A stretch of 64,000 bases of DNA from an uncultured Planococcus sp. (GTDB lineage: Bacteria > Bacillota > Bacilli > Bacillales_A > Planococcaceae), in contig CANLRI010000001.1 of assembly GCA_947493585.1 (NCBI GenBank), forward strand, positions 186,001 to 250,000, written 5' to 3'. Position 1 is the stretch's first letter, and each line of letters opens with the position of its first letter. A model generated the notes under the pieces. It saw nothing but the letters and a program-made list of their open reading frames with translations. It was not told the origin of the DNA and ran no database searches. A program made the translations under genes and the position numbers. Below are positions 55,206 through 62,490 of this stretch, piece by piece.

Positions 55206-55876
55206 GGGGTATCGCTCCTTTTTGGTTTTGTCCGCCGGGCGGAAATGGTCCCAAAAGGGATTATTTTTTGCCTTTTGGTAAGGAGGACGGCCACACCCCA
55301 TAGCCGACCAGTCAAGGGTCCCAGCGCCAAAGTTTTTTAGCGAAGCCAATCTAAAAAAGTTTGGTGCCCCTTGACTGAACACGGGCTTTGTCGGCTCCTG
55401 TCTTGGCTCGAAATAGGGATAGGGCGAAGCCAAGGAATCTGTCCGTATGTCGAGTTTAGACAGGCTGGGGCTGTGTACGCTCCGGTGGCCAAAAGCAAAA
55501 AATAACGACAAAAGGCAGCCGTTTCGGCTGCCTTCCCATTTGCTCGGTCTTCTGTTGTTCGACTCGTTCACCCGTGAATAAAAAGACAGGAATCTAGGGG
55601 CTGTTTCCGACAGGGTACAGCCCCTGATTATCGGCTTTCTTAGGGGGAAGCGACACATAGAGCGCCTTGAAACGCTGGTTACTAGGCGCTCTTGTGCAGT
55701 CGTCCATAATTAGTACTTGTACTTGAATTGCCCCGTAAGTTAAGAGCTAATTAGTAATAGCTAGTAAAATCGCAATGAAAACAAGGAATAAAGAAAATAG
55801 TATCATATATTTGCATTTGTTATTCCATATTTAAAAGTTGGGAAAATGAAAAATTAACTATTTTTAATATTTTTCA
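55206..55876. other. Structured leader/intergenic region upstream of the short radC gene
   Basis: About 670 bp, noticeably GC-richer than its surroundings. It holds a long imperfect hairpin (55312-55376), a GGCAGCC/GGCTGCC hairpin (about 55514-55533) and a GGGGCTGT/ACAGCCCC hairpin (about 55597-55624). An open frame crosses part of it in frame with radC, but protein-like conservation is not evident; it looks like structured RNA or DNA. Confidence 0.55.
55312..55376 (-). ncRNA. Long imperfect hairpin in the radC leader
   Basis: GTCAAGGG (55312-55319)…CCAAAGTTTTTTAG (55328-55341), loop CGAAGCCAAT, CTAAAAAAGTTTGG (55352-55365)…CCCTTGAC (55369-55376). One mismatch in the inner 14-bp arm. Lies about 110-170 bases upstream of the radC start on the minus strand. 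Called as a candidate structured leader only. Confidence 0.45.
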
Positions 55877-56926
55877 TTATTTAATAATGAAATTATCAAT
55901 ATTGGGGATTTTCTCAGTGTCCATAAATTCTTTGTTGTAATCTAATACTGTTAACTGGTAATCTTTCTCTAGCTCAACTACTTCAAACTCTAGAGAGAGA
56001 TCAGTCCCAGTTAACTCTTCACTTGTTAAATCTCCCTCAAATTCGAGAGGCTCTTTATTAGATTCAAAATATAATTCACTTGAACTTGTTTCCTCATTAA
56101 ATTCAACTTTTGTCACTTTATCCTTCATAATAATAGTATCTCCGGTAGTGTAATTTTTCATTTGGTATACTACCGTTTCTAAATTTTCGTCATAGAACTG
56201 TAAATTTAATTCTTTAAATGAAAGACTATCTTTAATAGTAGTTTCTTCGTAATGATTTTCAGAGGGGATAAAAAAATTGCCAGCATCTGTTGAGATCATG
56301 CTTTCTTCTAACTGTTCTTGGGGATTCTTGTCAACTATTGATAGATTCTCATATGTGGAAATCATATCATCTTCTGAAGATTGCATGATGGACCTAGTTC
56401 CCCCTATAGGGAGTCCCCCAGTATCCCAACGATATACAACATATGGGGTCCACTTTATATTACTATCTGTTGTTACAAATCTTACTTTATGCATTCCAGT
56501 TGAACTTGGTCTATAACTAAACCATTGAGAGCTCTCGACTCTTTTATTGTCTATGTCTTTATTTCCTTTCGAGAGAGAAATATTCATTTTCTTTAATGTT
56601 ATAGCTCCTAACCTACTTGTTTTAGCATAGGTAATAACAGAATGTTTCGTCGAAAGAGCATTGAATTCCACAGAAGCTAATCCTTTGTTTTTTCCATCAT
56701 TAAAAGAAAGACTTCCTGGAGTCATTGTTACTGAATAATCGTTCGAACTAGTACTTGCTGGTACATTATAATATTTGTTATCAATTTTTTGAATAACATA
56801 ATGAGCACCTTTCAAAAATATGGATTTTGGATCTTTTTTAGCTGCATCAACTTCTGAAACATTTACTGATAATAAAGTTGTTACCGCCAAGCTAGTACTT
56901 AGTACTAAAAGCATTGTCTTCTTCAT
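55877..56926 (-). CDS. Secreted protein of unknown function
   Basis: 349 residues with a clear signal peptide (MKKTMLLVLS…VDAAKKD, cleaved near residue 28). The mature part is Ser/Thr-rich and largely beta, with a last acidic section (about 200-349). No anchor, lipobox or catalytic motif is visible. GGAGGATAAAAA precedes the ATG. AT content is the highest of the neighbouring genes, which suggests separate origin from the plasmid-type genes on both sides. Confidence 0.75.
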   Translation of the reverse strand: MKKTMLLVLSTSLAVTTLLSVNVSEVDAAKKDPKSIFLKGAHYVIQKIDNKYYNVPASTSSNDYSVTMTPGSLSFNDGKNKGLASVEFNALSTKHSVITYAKTSRLGAITLKKMNISLSKGNKDIDNKRVESSQWFSYRPSSTGMHKVRFVTTDSNIKWTPYVVYRWDTGGLPIGGTRSIMQSSEDDMISTYENLSIVDKNPQEQLEESMISTDAGNFFIPSENHYEETTIKDSLSFKELNLQFYDENLETVVYQMKNYTTGDTIIMKDKVTKVEFNEETSSSELYFESNKEPLEFEGDLTSEELTGTDLSLEFEVVELEKDYQLTVLDYNKEFMDTEKIPNIDNFIIK

Positions 56927-57002
56927 TTTTTATCCTCCAATAGTCACTTTTTTAATTTACAATTTATGTTAACATAAAAGAATGGAGTAAAGGAGGATTA
57001 AT

Positions 57003-57200
57003 TTGAAAAATTTTCTAACTTTTTTAATTTTTGTGTTTTTATCAATAGTATTTGTATATTTCTATTTCCAGTTATTGTTTGTTATCGTGTCTAGACTTTC
57101 GTTTGTAACGCCATTCTTGGAAATAGTTCTCATAATATTAACTTTTATATTCGGACTCTTTACTAGTGCATTTATAACTAGAAAAGTAACAGTGAAGTAA
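57003..57200 (+). CDS. Small membrane protein, two helices
   Basis: 65 residues from a TTG start with AAAGGAGG 7 bases upstream; two long hydrophobic helices (about 3-30 and 37-58) rich in Phe/Ile/Leu and a short basic tail. It is divergent from the secreted protein and its start lies 76 bp away. Family not recognised. Confidence 0.55.
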   Translation: MKNFLTFLIFVFLSIVFVYFYFQLLFVIVSRLSFVTPFLEIVLIILTFIFGLFTSAFITRKVTVK

Positions 57201-57260
57201 AATTCCCCCAAATAAAAGTGGTCAAAATTTACATTTTAAAGCTTATTATGATGTAGTATC

Positions 57261-57340
57261 GATAGATTGATTATTAACTGGAAAGGGAGGGATCTTAACA
57301 GTCATAGTAAATGACTGTTAAGATCCCTCCCTAATCTATC
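57261..57340. repeat. Nested perfect inverted repeat (21-bp arms)
   Basis: Perfect 21-base arms at 57285-57305 and 57311-57331 (beginning GGGAGGGATCTTAACAG and ending CTGTTAAGATCCCTCCC) with a 5-base loop, enclosed by outer arms GATAGATT (57261-57268) and AATCTATC (57333-57340). The following sequence has no clear T-tract, so an ordinary terminator is less likely. Located between ArdC-like and small membrane-protein genes. Confidence 0.85.
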
Positions 57341-57405
57341 TCGTGTTTTCAACTATGAAGTAAACGCTTAGTTTTTATGTGATTCACTCTTATACTGTTT
57401 TCAAA

Positions 57406-59013
57406 TCAGCGCTCTAATTCATTTTCTTTCTCTTTTGTTCTCAATTGAGCGAACGCATCTTTTAGTTCAGAGGTTTTTCCCTGATTCGGATTCAATTCGT
57501 TCAGGTGTTTCTGTAGATCATCCTTGGACTGGATCTGTGGATTTTTCACCAATTGCCATCCAATGGTGACGCCGTGCTTCGCTTCTGCTTGTAAATTCGG
57601 TTGCTTTAGCACTCGGCTCAGTCGTTCATTTAGATGCTTTTCATTGAGTTGCTGAAGACGAGGGGCTTCTTTGTGTTGAGAACGGCTCAAGTACCGGTCG
57701 GTATTCAACGATTGCGCAAGGGCAGCTTTTCCGATGAATCGTTCCCCTTCAGCTTTTTTATGGAAGGTGCGCTGCGAACTTTCGCCGCCTTCTATGGTCA
57801 CGGCGTATTTCCCCTCGTCCAGTTTCGTCACTTCCAAGACATCTTCAACTTTTTGATACTCCTGGACCAACTGTCCTTTGTTTTCCAACACATTCAACAC
57901 GGCATAGCGATCGCCCAATTCACTTAACGGAAGAATTCGATTTGTATTGGTACGGAGGGTGAAGTGCTGATCCCGTTCGTTCTGTTCCACGGTCGCGAAA
58001 ACGACGAGTCCATTTTTTGCATCCAACAGCTGCAAGGTCGGTTTATCTTCAAGCGATAGTTTCAAATTGGTTTCGACTGATTCCTTCACCTGTTCCGGAT
58101 TGATGGATTGATAAAAATCTTGAATCTTTTCGTTCTGTAGCGAGTTCACGTGTTCAATCGTCGCACGGGAGACATCTTGTACTTCTTTGATGGCTTGTTT
58201 AGCCAAGTTCAGGTCTTGCGCCCATGTAGCGATGTAGCCAGTGGAAGAAAGATCCGTATCGAAGCCATAGTACTGAGAAACGATATAGGCTGCGCATTCG
58301 GCCTGCGCTTCTTTATGTCCTCTCGGCAGGTCTTTGATGTCGCTTTCCTTATGATGGAGCTGACTGTGCGCATATTCGTGAATCAAGACACGGAATTTTT
58401 GTTCAGTGCTCTTGGAAACAGCCGTGTTGATGACAATTTCCTCTTTTTGAGGACTGAAATAACCGCCGTAGGTTTGTCCTTCATGTGCTTCTTCACGAAT
58501 GGTTAACGGCTGGGAGTTCTCATTCGTTTGATGGATGAACCGATCATACAGTTCCTTCAAGGAATCTGGTGATGTTAAGTCTTTTTGGATAAAGTCTCGG
58601 ACGTTCGGAATCTCTTTTCCGTCGGTTTGCAAGACGTCGAAGACTTTGCCGATTCGGAAGCCGGTAATGCTTTGTCGAACTTCAGATTGAGGATCGCCAT
58701 TCTTATCGCGTAACACTTCGCCTGTCTGTTCGTTCACTTTCTGCACTTCGACTTTCTTAAATGAAGGCACCAAGATATCAATGCTCTTTTCCCCTTTGTT
58801 AACGTGACGCCCTAAGGCTTGCCATTGCCTGAATCCACGAACCATCGTCGCTTCAGGGTTTTGTCCGGCAATCATCAGCACGTTATTGAACGAGTATTGG
58901 TGGCCACTGGCCATGACATTGAGCATGTCCTGGAATCGGTTATTTTGAAACATCTCTTCGAGGTTTCGTTCCAGCCGGTCATTAATTTCGGTCAAATCCA
59001 CCTTAGTCGACAT
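57406..59013 (-). CDS. ArdC/LtrC-like protein: ssDNA-binding domain plus zinc metallopeptidase
   Basis: 535 residues. The N-terminal ArdC-type domain (about 20-125, SFNNVLMIAGQNPEATMVRGFRQW, VNKGEKSI) binds single-stranded DNA in plasmid antirestriction proteins; a central zincin domain carries HEYAHSQLHH near residue 215; the C-terminal part is long and charged. LtrC-like proteins are typical of Gram-positive conjugative plasmids and ICEs and protect or process incoming DNA. AAAGGACGTGATG precedes the ATG. Its start overlaps the upstream 74-residue gene. Confidence 0.82.
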   Translation of the reverse strand: MSTKVDLTEINDRLERNLEEMFQNNRFQDMLNVMASGHQYSFNNVLMIAGQNPEATMVRGFRQWQALGRHVNKGEKSIDILVPSFKKVEVQKVNEQTGEVLRDKNGDPQSEVRQSITGFRIGKVFDVLQTDGKEIPNVRDFIQKDLTSPDSLKELYDRFIHQTNENSQPLTIREEAHEGQTYGGYFSPQKEEIVINTAVSKSTEQKFRVLIHEYAHSQLHHKESDIKDLPRGHKEAQAECAAYIVSQYYGFDTDLSSTGYIATWAQDLNLAKQAIKEVQDVSRATIEHVNSLQNEKIQDFYQSINPEQVKESVETNLKLSLEDKPTLQLLDAKNGLVVFATVEQNERDQHFTLRTNTNRILPLSELGDRYAVLNVLENKGQLVQEYQKVEDVLEVTKLDEGKYAVTIEGGESSQRTFHKKAEGERFIGKAALAQSLNTDRYLSRSQHKEAPRLQQLNEKHLNERLSRVLKQPNLQAEAKHGVTIGWQLVKNPQIQSKDDLQKHLNELNPNQGKTSELKDAFAQLRTKEKENELER

Positions 59014-59227
59014 AGTTCATCACGTCCTTTCTGACATACCAAGCTTCATAGAGGGGTTCGGCTCGTCCTGGAATCCGAACCGGACTATAACAGGTAATCG
59101 CATACTCTTGCACGTCTTCTTCAAGGTCAATCAGACCTTCATATGTAAGTGCCTCAAACGGCACAGGATCGTAAAAGCTCAAGATCCGTTTATCACTTGC
59201 GAGGATGTCGCTAATCGTGACAAGCAT
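59003..59227 (-). CDS. Small hypothetical protein upstream of the ArdC-like gene
   Basis: 74 residues, acidic, no helix or motif recognised. AGGGGAG lies 6 bases before the ATG, and its end overlaps the ArdC-like start by 11 bases, which suggests translational coupling and a real gene in the same conjugation-type operon. Confidence 0.6.
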   Translation of the reverse strand: MLVTISDILASDKRILSFYDPVPFEALTYEGLIDLEEDVQEYAITCYSPVRIPGRAEPLYEAWYVRKDVMNYVD

Positions 59228-59245
59228 CGGTTTCTCCCCTTTCGC

Positions 59246-59633
59246 TTATAAGAGCGTACGTAAATCCGTCGCTTCCTTTTCCTTTAACTGGTCCTCGATG
59301 GACCGTTCTTCCGTTTCTTCTTCGTGCAGGGCTGCCCATTCTTCTTCCAATCCGTCGTCCGTTAAATCAAAGAGCTCTGATTGATCAATCTCTTCTTCAA
59401 TCACATGTGTCGTCGCGCCTCCTGAGGCTATATGAGATTCCTTCTTGGGTTCAGGAGGTGTCGGAACCGTGAAAGCTGATTCTTGCTTCACAGCCGGTTC
59501 TGAAGCGACGGAAGTATGCTGTTGAACGTAGGAGCCGAACACTTCCGATTGCCACGCTTTTTGCAGCTTCATCGGATGCAAGCCACTGACAAACAAATAA
59601 CAATCGTTCTTGGCAATGCTCGCTAAGTCCCCT
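59246..59633 (-). pseudogene. C-terminal fragment of a probable VirD4/TraG-type coupling protein
   Basis: The frame can be read from about 59633 (GDLASIAKNDCYLFVSGLHPMKLQKAW) to the stop at 59246 without a suitable start. The first segment resembles the C-terminal end of conjugative coupling ATPases; a Pro/Glu-rich linker and an acidic tail (ELFDLTDDGLEEEWAAL) follow. The ATPase domains are missing because the sequence changes to chromosomal type at about 59636. So the gene was cut at the island's right edge. Confidence 0.5.
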
Positions 59634-59643
59634 TATCGGAAGT

Positions 59644-59675
59644 GAAGAAACTCTAATATGAGTTTCTTCTTTTTT
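59644..59675 (+). terminator. Hairpin terminator at the right island edge
   Basis: GAAGAAACTC-taatat-GAGTTTCTTC followed by TTTTTT on the plus strand. No plus-strand gene in the island's last 2.4 kb feeds it, so it may belong to the ancestral chromosome gene now displaced by the island. Confidence 0.75.
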
Positions 59676-59720
59676 AGTGGACTGCATCTTGTGCATAACT
59701 CAAAAGCTTCACTTTCTCAT

Positions 59721-59756
59721 AAAAAAACTCCTCCCAAAATAAATTCCGGGAAGAGT
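59721..59756 (-). terminator. Terminator of the isochorismatase-like gene
   Basis: On the minus strand ACTCTTCCC…GGGAGGAGT then TTTTTTT; it follows the hydrolase gene. Confidence 0.7.
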
Positions 59757-59789
59757 AATTGTAATTTTTTACCGAGGTACGTGGGTTAT

Positions 59790-60314
59790 TTAAGCTCGTC
59801 CCAAAAAGTCGATATCCTTCGTCTCCTGCAAGGTGACAAACTCGCTTAATAGGCCATTATGGTGGTCGATAATTTCCTGTGCGCTCATTGTTTCCGAATC
59901 CCAAGTGCCGTGTGCGTCTTTGGCGAGTGTCACGTCAAATCCCAGCTGGCTGGCGCTGCGTGTGGTCGCATTTATACAATGCTCAGTCTGGTTGCCGGCG
60001 ATGACAAGGTTTTGGATGTCATTGTTTTTCAATACCTCCAGCAATTTTGTTTCATGGAAGGAATCAGGCGTCCATTTTTGAAAGACGGTATCCCTTTCTT
60101 CAGGAGTGACGGACGAATGGATTTGCCAAAAGTCGGTGCCTTCTACAAGGCCGGCGTCGTTATGCTGCACATAAATGACGGGAGCATCGACTGAACGCGC
60201 TTTTTTGATCAATGACTGCAAATTCTCCAGCAATTGTTCACTTTGATGGACGGGATTGGCTGGGTCGAACATCTCGTTTTGGGCATCAACGATTAATAAA
60301 GCTGTCTTTGGCAT
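59790..60314 (-). CDS. Isochorismatase-family cysteine hydrolase
   Basis: 174 residues with the family triad: Asp10 (LLIVDAQNEM), a lysine near residue 80 (FQKWTPDSF) and the catalytic Cys in VIAGNQTEHCINAT, preceded by the cis-peptide region. It hydrolyses amide or vinyl-ether bonds in small molecules such as nicotinamide-like or carbamoyl compounds; the exact substrate is not readable. GAGGAGA lies upstream. It marks the return of GC-rich chromosome. Confidence 0.88.
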   Translation of the reverse strand: MPKTALLIVDAQNEMFDPANPVHQSEQLLENLQSLIKKARSVDAPVIYVQHNDAGLVEGTDFWQIHSSVTPEERDTVFQKWTPDSFHETKLLEVLKNNDIQNLVIAGNQTEHCINATTRSASQLGFDVTLAKDAHGTWDSETMSAQEIIDHHNGLLSEFVTLQETKDIDFLGRA

Positions 60315-60433
60315 CGGGCATTCTCCTCTTCAGTTAGTGTTTTCTCTTATTTTATAGAGCGTGCGATTGCTTGTATAGCAGTTGGTGTAACAGATGAAAA
60401 AAGTAAAGCTAGTGAGGAAAGAATGACTGTGTA

Positions 60434-60439
60434 TATAAT
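60434..60439 (+). promoter_or_regulatory. Probable -10 box of the cobQ riboswitch transcript
   Basis: TATAAT preceded by TG (TGTATATAAT), about 35 bp before the conserved riboswitch core; no good -35 is seen, consistent with an extended -10 promoter. Confidence 0.5.
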
Positions 60440-60469
60440 GAAAAGAAAAATAGAGTTTGAATCCAATTC

Positions 60470-60630
60470 ATAAAGGTGCTTATGTCTTGAACATGAGTTA
60501 AAAGGGAAGCCGGTTGAATTCCGGCGCGGTCCCGCCACTGTAAGTGAGAGCCATCTGAAAAAGCCATTGAAGCGATGCTTCGGGAAGATTCAGAAGGCGA
60601 TGATCACGAGCCAGGAGACCTGCCTTTATG
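60470..60630 (+). ncRNA. Cobalamin riboswitch
   Basis: Contains the core elements in order: AAAGGTGCT, AAAAGGGAAGCCGG, CCGGCGCGGTCCCGCCACTGT (about 60512-60541) and the closing AGCCAGGAGACCTGCC (about 60609-60624). This is the standard B12-sensing aptamer; binding of adenosylcobalamin is expected to favour the downstream terminator and reduce cobQ expression. Confidence 0.96.
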
Positions 60631-60691
60631 CGGATGCCCGTTCGCTTGCGAGGACAAGCTGTAAGTACGCCTTTTTTGTGCTGTTTTTTCC

Positions 60692-60722
60692 AATCCCTCG
60701 CGGCTCGTGGGGGATTTTTCTA
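60692..60722 (+). terminator. Riboswitch-controlled terminator
   Basis: AATCCC-TCG…CGTGGGGGATT followed by TTTTC just upstream of cobQ; forms the likely off-state expression platform. Confidence 0.75.
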
Positions 60723-60745
60723 TTTTGGCGAGTGGAGGGAAAAGT

Positions 60746-62299
60746 ATGCCAGCAGTTTCGATTATGATTCAAGGAACAGCTTCCGACGTGGGGAAAAGCT
60801 TGATTTGTACAGCGCTATGCCGAATTTTTTCAGACGATGGATTCCGTGTGGCTCCGTTTAAATCACAGAACATGGCGCTGAATTCGTTTGTGACAGAAGC
60901 AGCCGGCGAAATCGGCCGGGCGCAGGGCGTTCAAGCGGAAGCAGCCCGGATTCCGGCAACTTTTGACATGAATCCGATTTTGCTCAAGCCAAAGCAGGAC
61001 ATGGTGTCAGAAGTCATCGTCCATGGCCGGCACTATATGGACATGAATGCAAAAACCTATCGCGACGATTTTTTGCAGCAAGTGATGCCGCGGGTCGAAC
61101 AGTCGATGCGCAGGCTGCAGCAGGATTTCGACGTGCTAGTGCTCGAAGGTGCCGGGAGCCCTGCAGAAATCAATTTGAAGGATAAAGATATTGCCAATAT
61201 GCGAATGGCCCACTTGGCAGATGCCGCCGTCATTTTAGTGGTGGATATCGACAAGGGTGGTGCGTTCGCCGCTATCGTCGGAACGCTCGCTTTGCTCGAT
61301 GAATCGGAACGAATTCGTGTAAAAGGAATCATCATCAATAAATTCCGTGGCATGCGCGAGCTGCTCGATGATGGCATTGACTGGCTGGAAAAAGAAACAG
61401 GCATTCCGGTGCTCGGGGTCTTGCCTTATCTTGATGTCCAAATCGATGCAGAAGATTCTCTCGCATTGTCATCGCTGCGGTTTAAAAAACCGAAGCCTGG
61501 AGAGTTTGCGGTAGACATAGCCGTCATCCGGCTCCCTCGAATCTCGAATTTCACAGACATAGACCCGTTCTTTGATGAACCGGAAACAGGCGTACGCCTG
61601 ATCGGAGAAGTCGAAGAGCTCGGTACACCAGACCTGCTCATCATTCCTGGAACCAAAAACACATTGGCCGACGCTGTGTGGCTCAAGGACATGGGGTTCG
61701 ATGCAGCGATCCAACAGCTGCGCCAGCACGGCACCAAGATTTTCGGAGTTTGCGGAGGTTTTCAATTGCTGGGGGAAACACTAACAGATAATGAGGCGGT
61801 CGACGGGGAAGGGGGAGTGGCAAAGGGCCTTTCTTTACTGCCGGTCGACACGGTGTTTGTCGGGGATAAGAAAACCGTTTTAATGACCGGCAAGCAAGTA
61901 AAAGACGGCCAGACGCTAACAGGCTACGAAATCCATTTGGGAAGATCGACCATCCGTGGAGATGCTACTCCATTTATGCAGCTGTCGGACGGCCGGATGG
62001 ACGGTGCAGTCAGTGCAGATGGAGACGTGATCGGAACCTATCTCCACGGCATTTTCCATAACCGCAACTTCACGCGTAAGCTGGTCAATGAATTACGTAC
62101 CAAAAAAGGATTGGACCTGTTGGAAGACGATGTAAAAACCGATGCCCAGCGAAGGGAAGAAGCGTACGATTTTCTAGCGGCACAAGTTCGCAGCCATATG
62201 AACGTGGCAGCGGTTTACCAATTACTCGGCTTTTTCAGAGTGTCGAAGAAGTCTATCGTCCACTATAACCCAAAAAGTGATTGCGTTTACGATATTTGA
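60746..62299 (+). CDS. cobQ: Cobyric acid synthase CobQ
   Basis: ATG 60746 with GGAGGGAAAAG upstream gives 517 residues. ATP-dependent amidation of four carboxylates of adenosylcobyrinic acid a,c-diamide using glutamine. An N-terminal ATPase domain (GTASDVGKS; FKSQNMALNS) and a C-terminal class I GATase domain with Cys in FGVCGGFQLLG and His in GTYLHGIF are seen. The last ~20 residues after YQLLGF look unrelated to the family, perhaps from a frameshift or an altered end. Under a B12 riboswitch; no other cob gene follows before the IS element. Confidence 0.93.
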   Translation: MPAVSIMIQGTASDVGKSLICTALCRIFSDDGFRVAPFKSQNMALNSFVTEAAGEIGRAQGVQAEAARIPATFDMNPILLKPKQDMVSEVIVHGRHYMDMNAKTYRDDFLQQVMPRVEQSMRRLQQDFDVLVLEGAGSPAEINLKDKDIANMRMAHLADAAVILVVDIDKGGAFAAIVGTLALLDESERIRVKGIIINKFRGMRELLDDGIDWLEKETGIPVLGVLPYLDVQIDAEDSLALSSLRFKKPKPGEFAVDIAVIRLPRISNFTDIDPFFDEPETGVRLIGEVEELGTPDLLIIPGTKNTLADAVWLKDMGFDAAIQQLRQHGTKIFGVCGGFQLLGETLTDNEAVDGEGGVAKGLSLLPVDTVFVGDKKTVLMTGKQVKDGQTLTGYEIHLGRSTIRGDATPFMQLSDGRMDGAVSADGDVIGTYLHGIFHNRNFTRKLVNELRTKKGLDLLEDDVKTDAQRREEAYDFLAAQVRSHMNVAAVYQLLGFFRVSKKSIVHYNPKSDCVYDI

Positions 62300-62414
62300 A
62301 ATCCAATAACCTATCAGAGTATTTGAAGAAGCGTTTGCTCGTAAAACCTTCTGCTCAATAATGCTTCGCATTACTTCGCAAAGATAAGTTCTCACGTAGT
62401 TCGACCTTATCTTT

Positions 62415-62490
62415 CCTGTGGGATCAGCGGGTTTGAGAGACCCCGCAGGAACAGAGTGACGAGGAGGCTCGATTCCCGCCCATATCTGTC
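62415..62490. repeat. Bacillales-type dispersed intergenic repeat
   Basis: Contains GTGGGATCAGCGGG…AGACCCCGCAGGAACAGAG, GACGAGGAGGCTCGA and CCCGCCC, a GC-rich pattern (AGACCCCGCAGGA-x-GACGAGGAGGCTCG) that recurs in intergenic regions of Bacillaceae/Planococcaceae genomes. Only one copy is visible here. Its function is unknown; palindromic CCTGTGGG/CCCGCAGG pieces could fold. Confidence 0.55.

Noticed and set aside
54747..55658. A 303-residue reading of the radC frame starting upstream at 55658
   Set aside because: The added part covers the hairpin-rich leader, has no ribosome site and no protein-like character; ATG 55205 with AAAGGAG is the convincing start.
12003..59700. Direct repeats or a tRNA as attachment sites for the island
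   Set aside because: Comparison by eye of 12.0-12.4 kb with 59.6-59.7 kb gave no convincing shared sequence, and no tRNA or integrase gene was seen.
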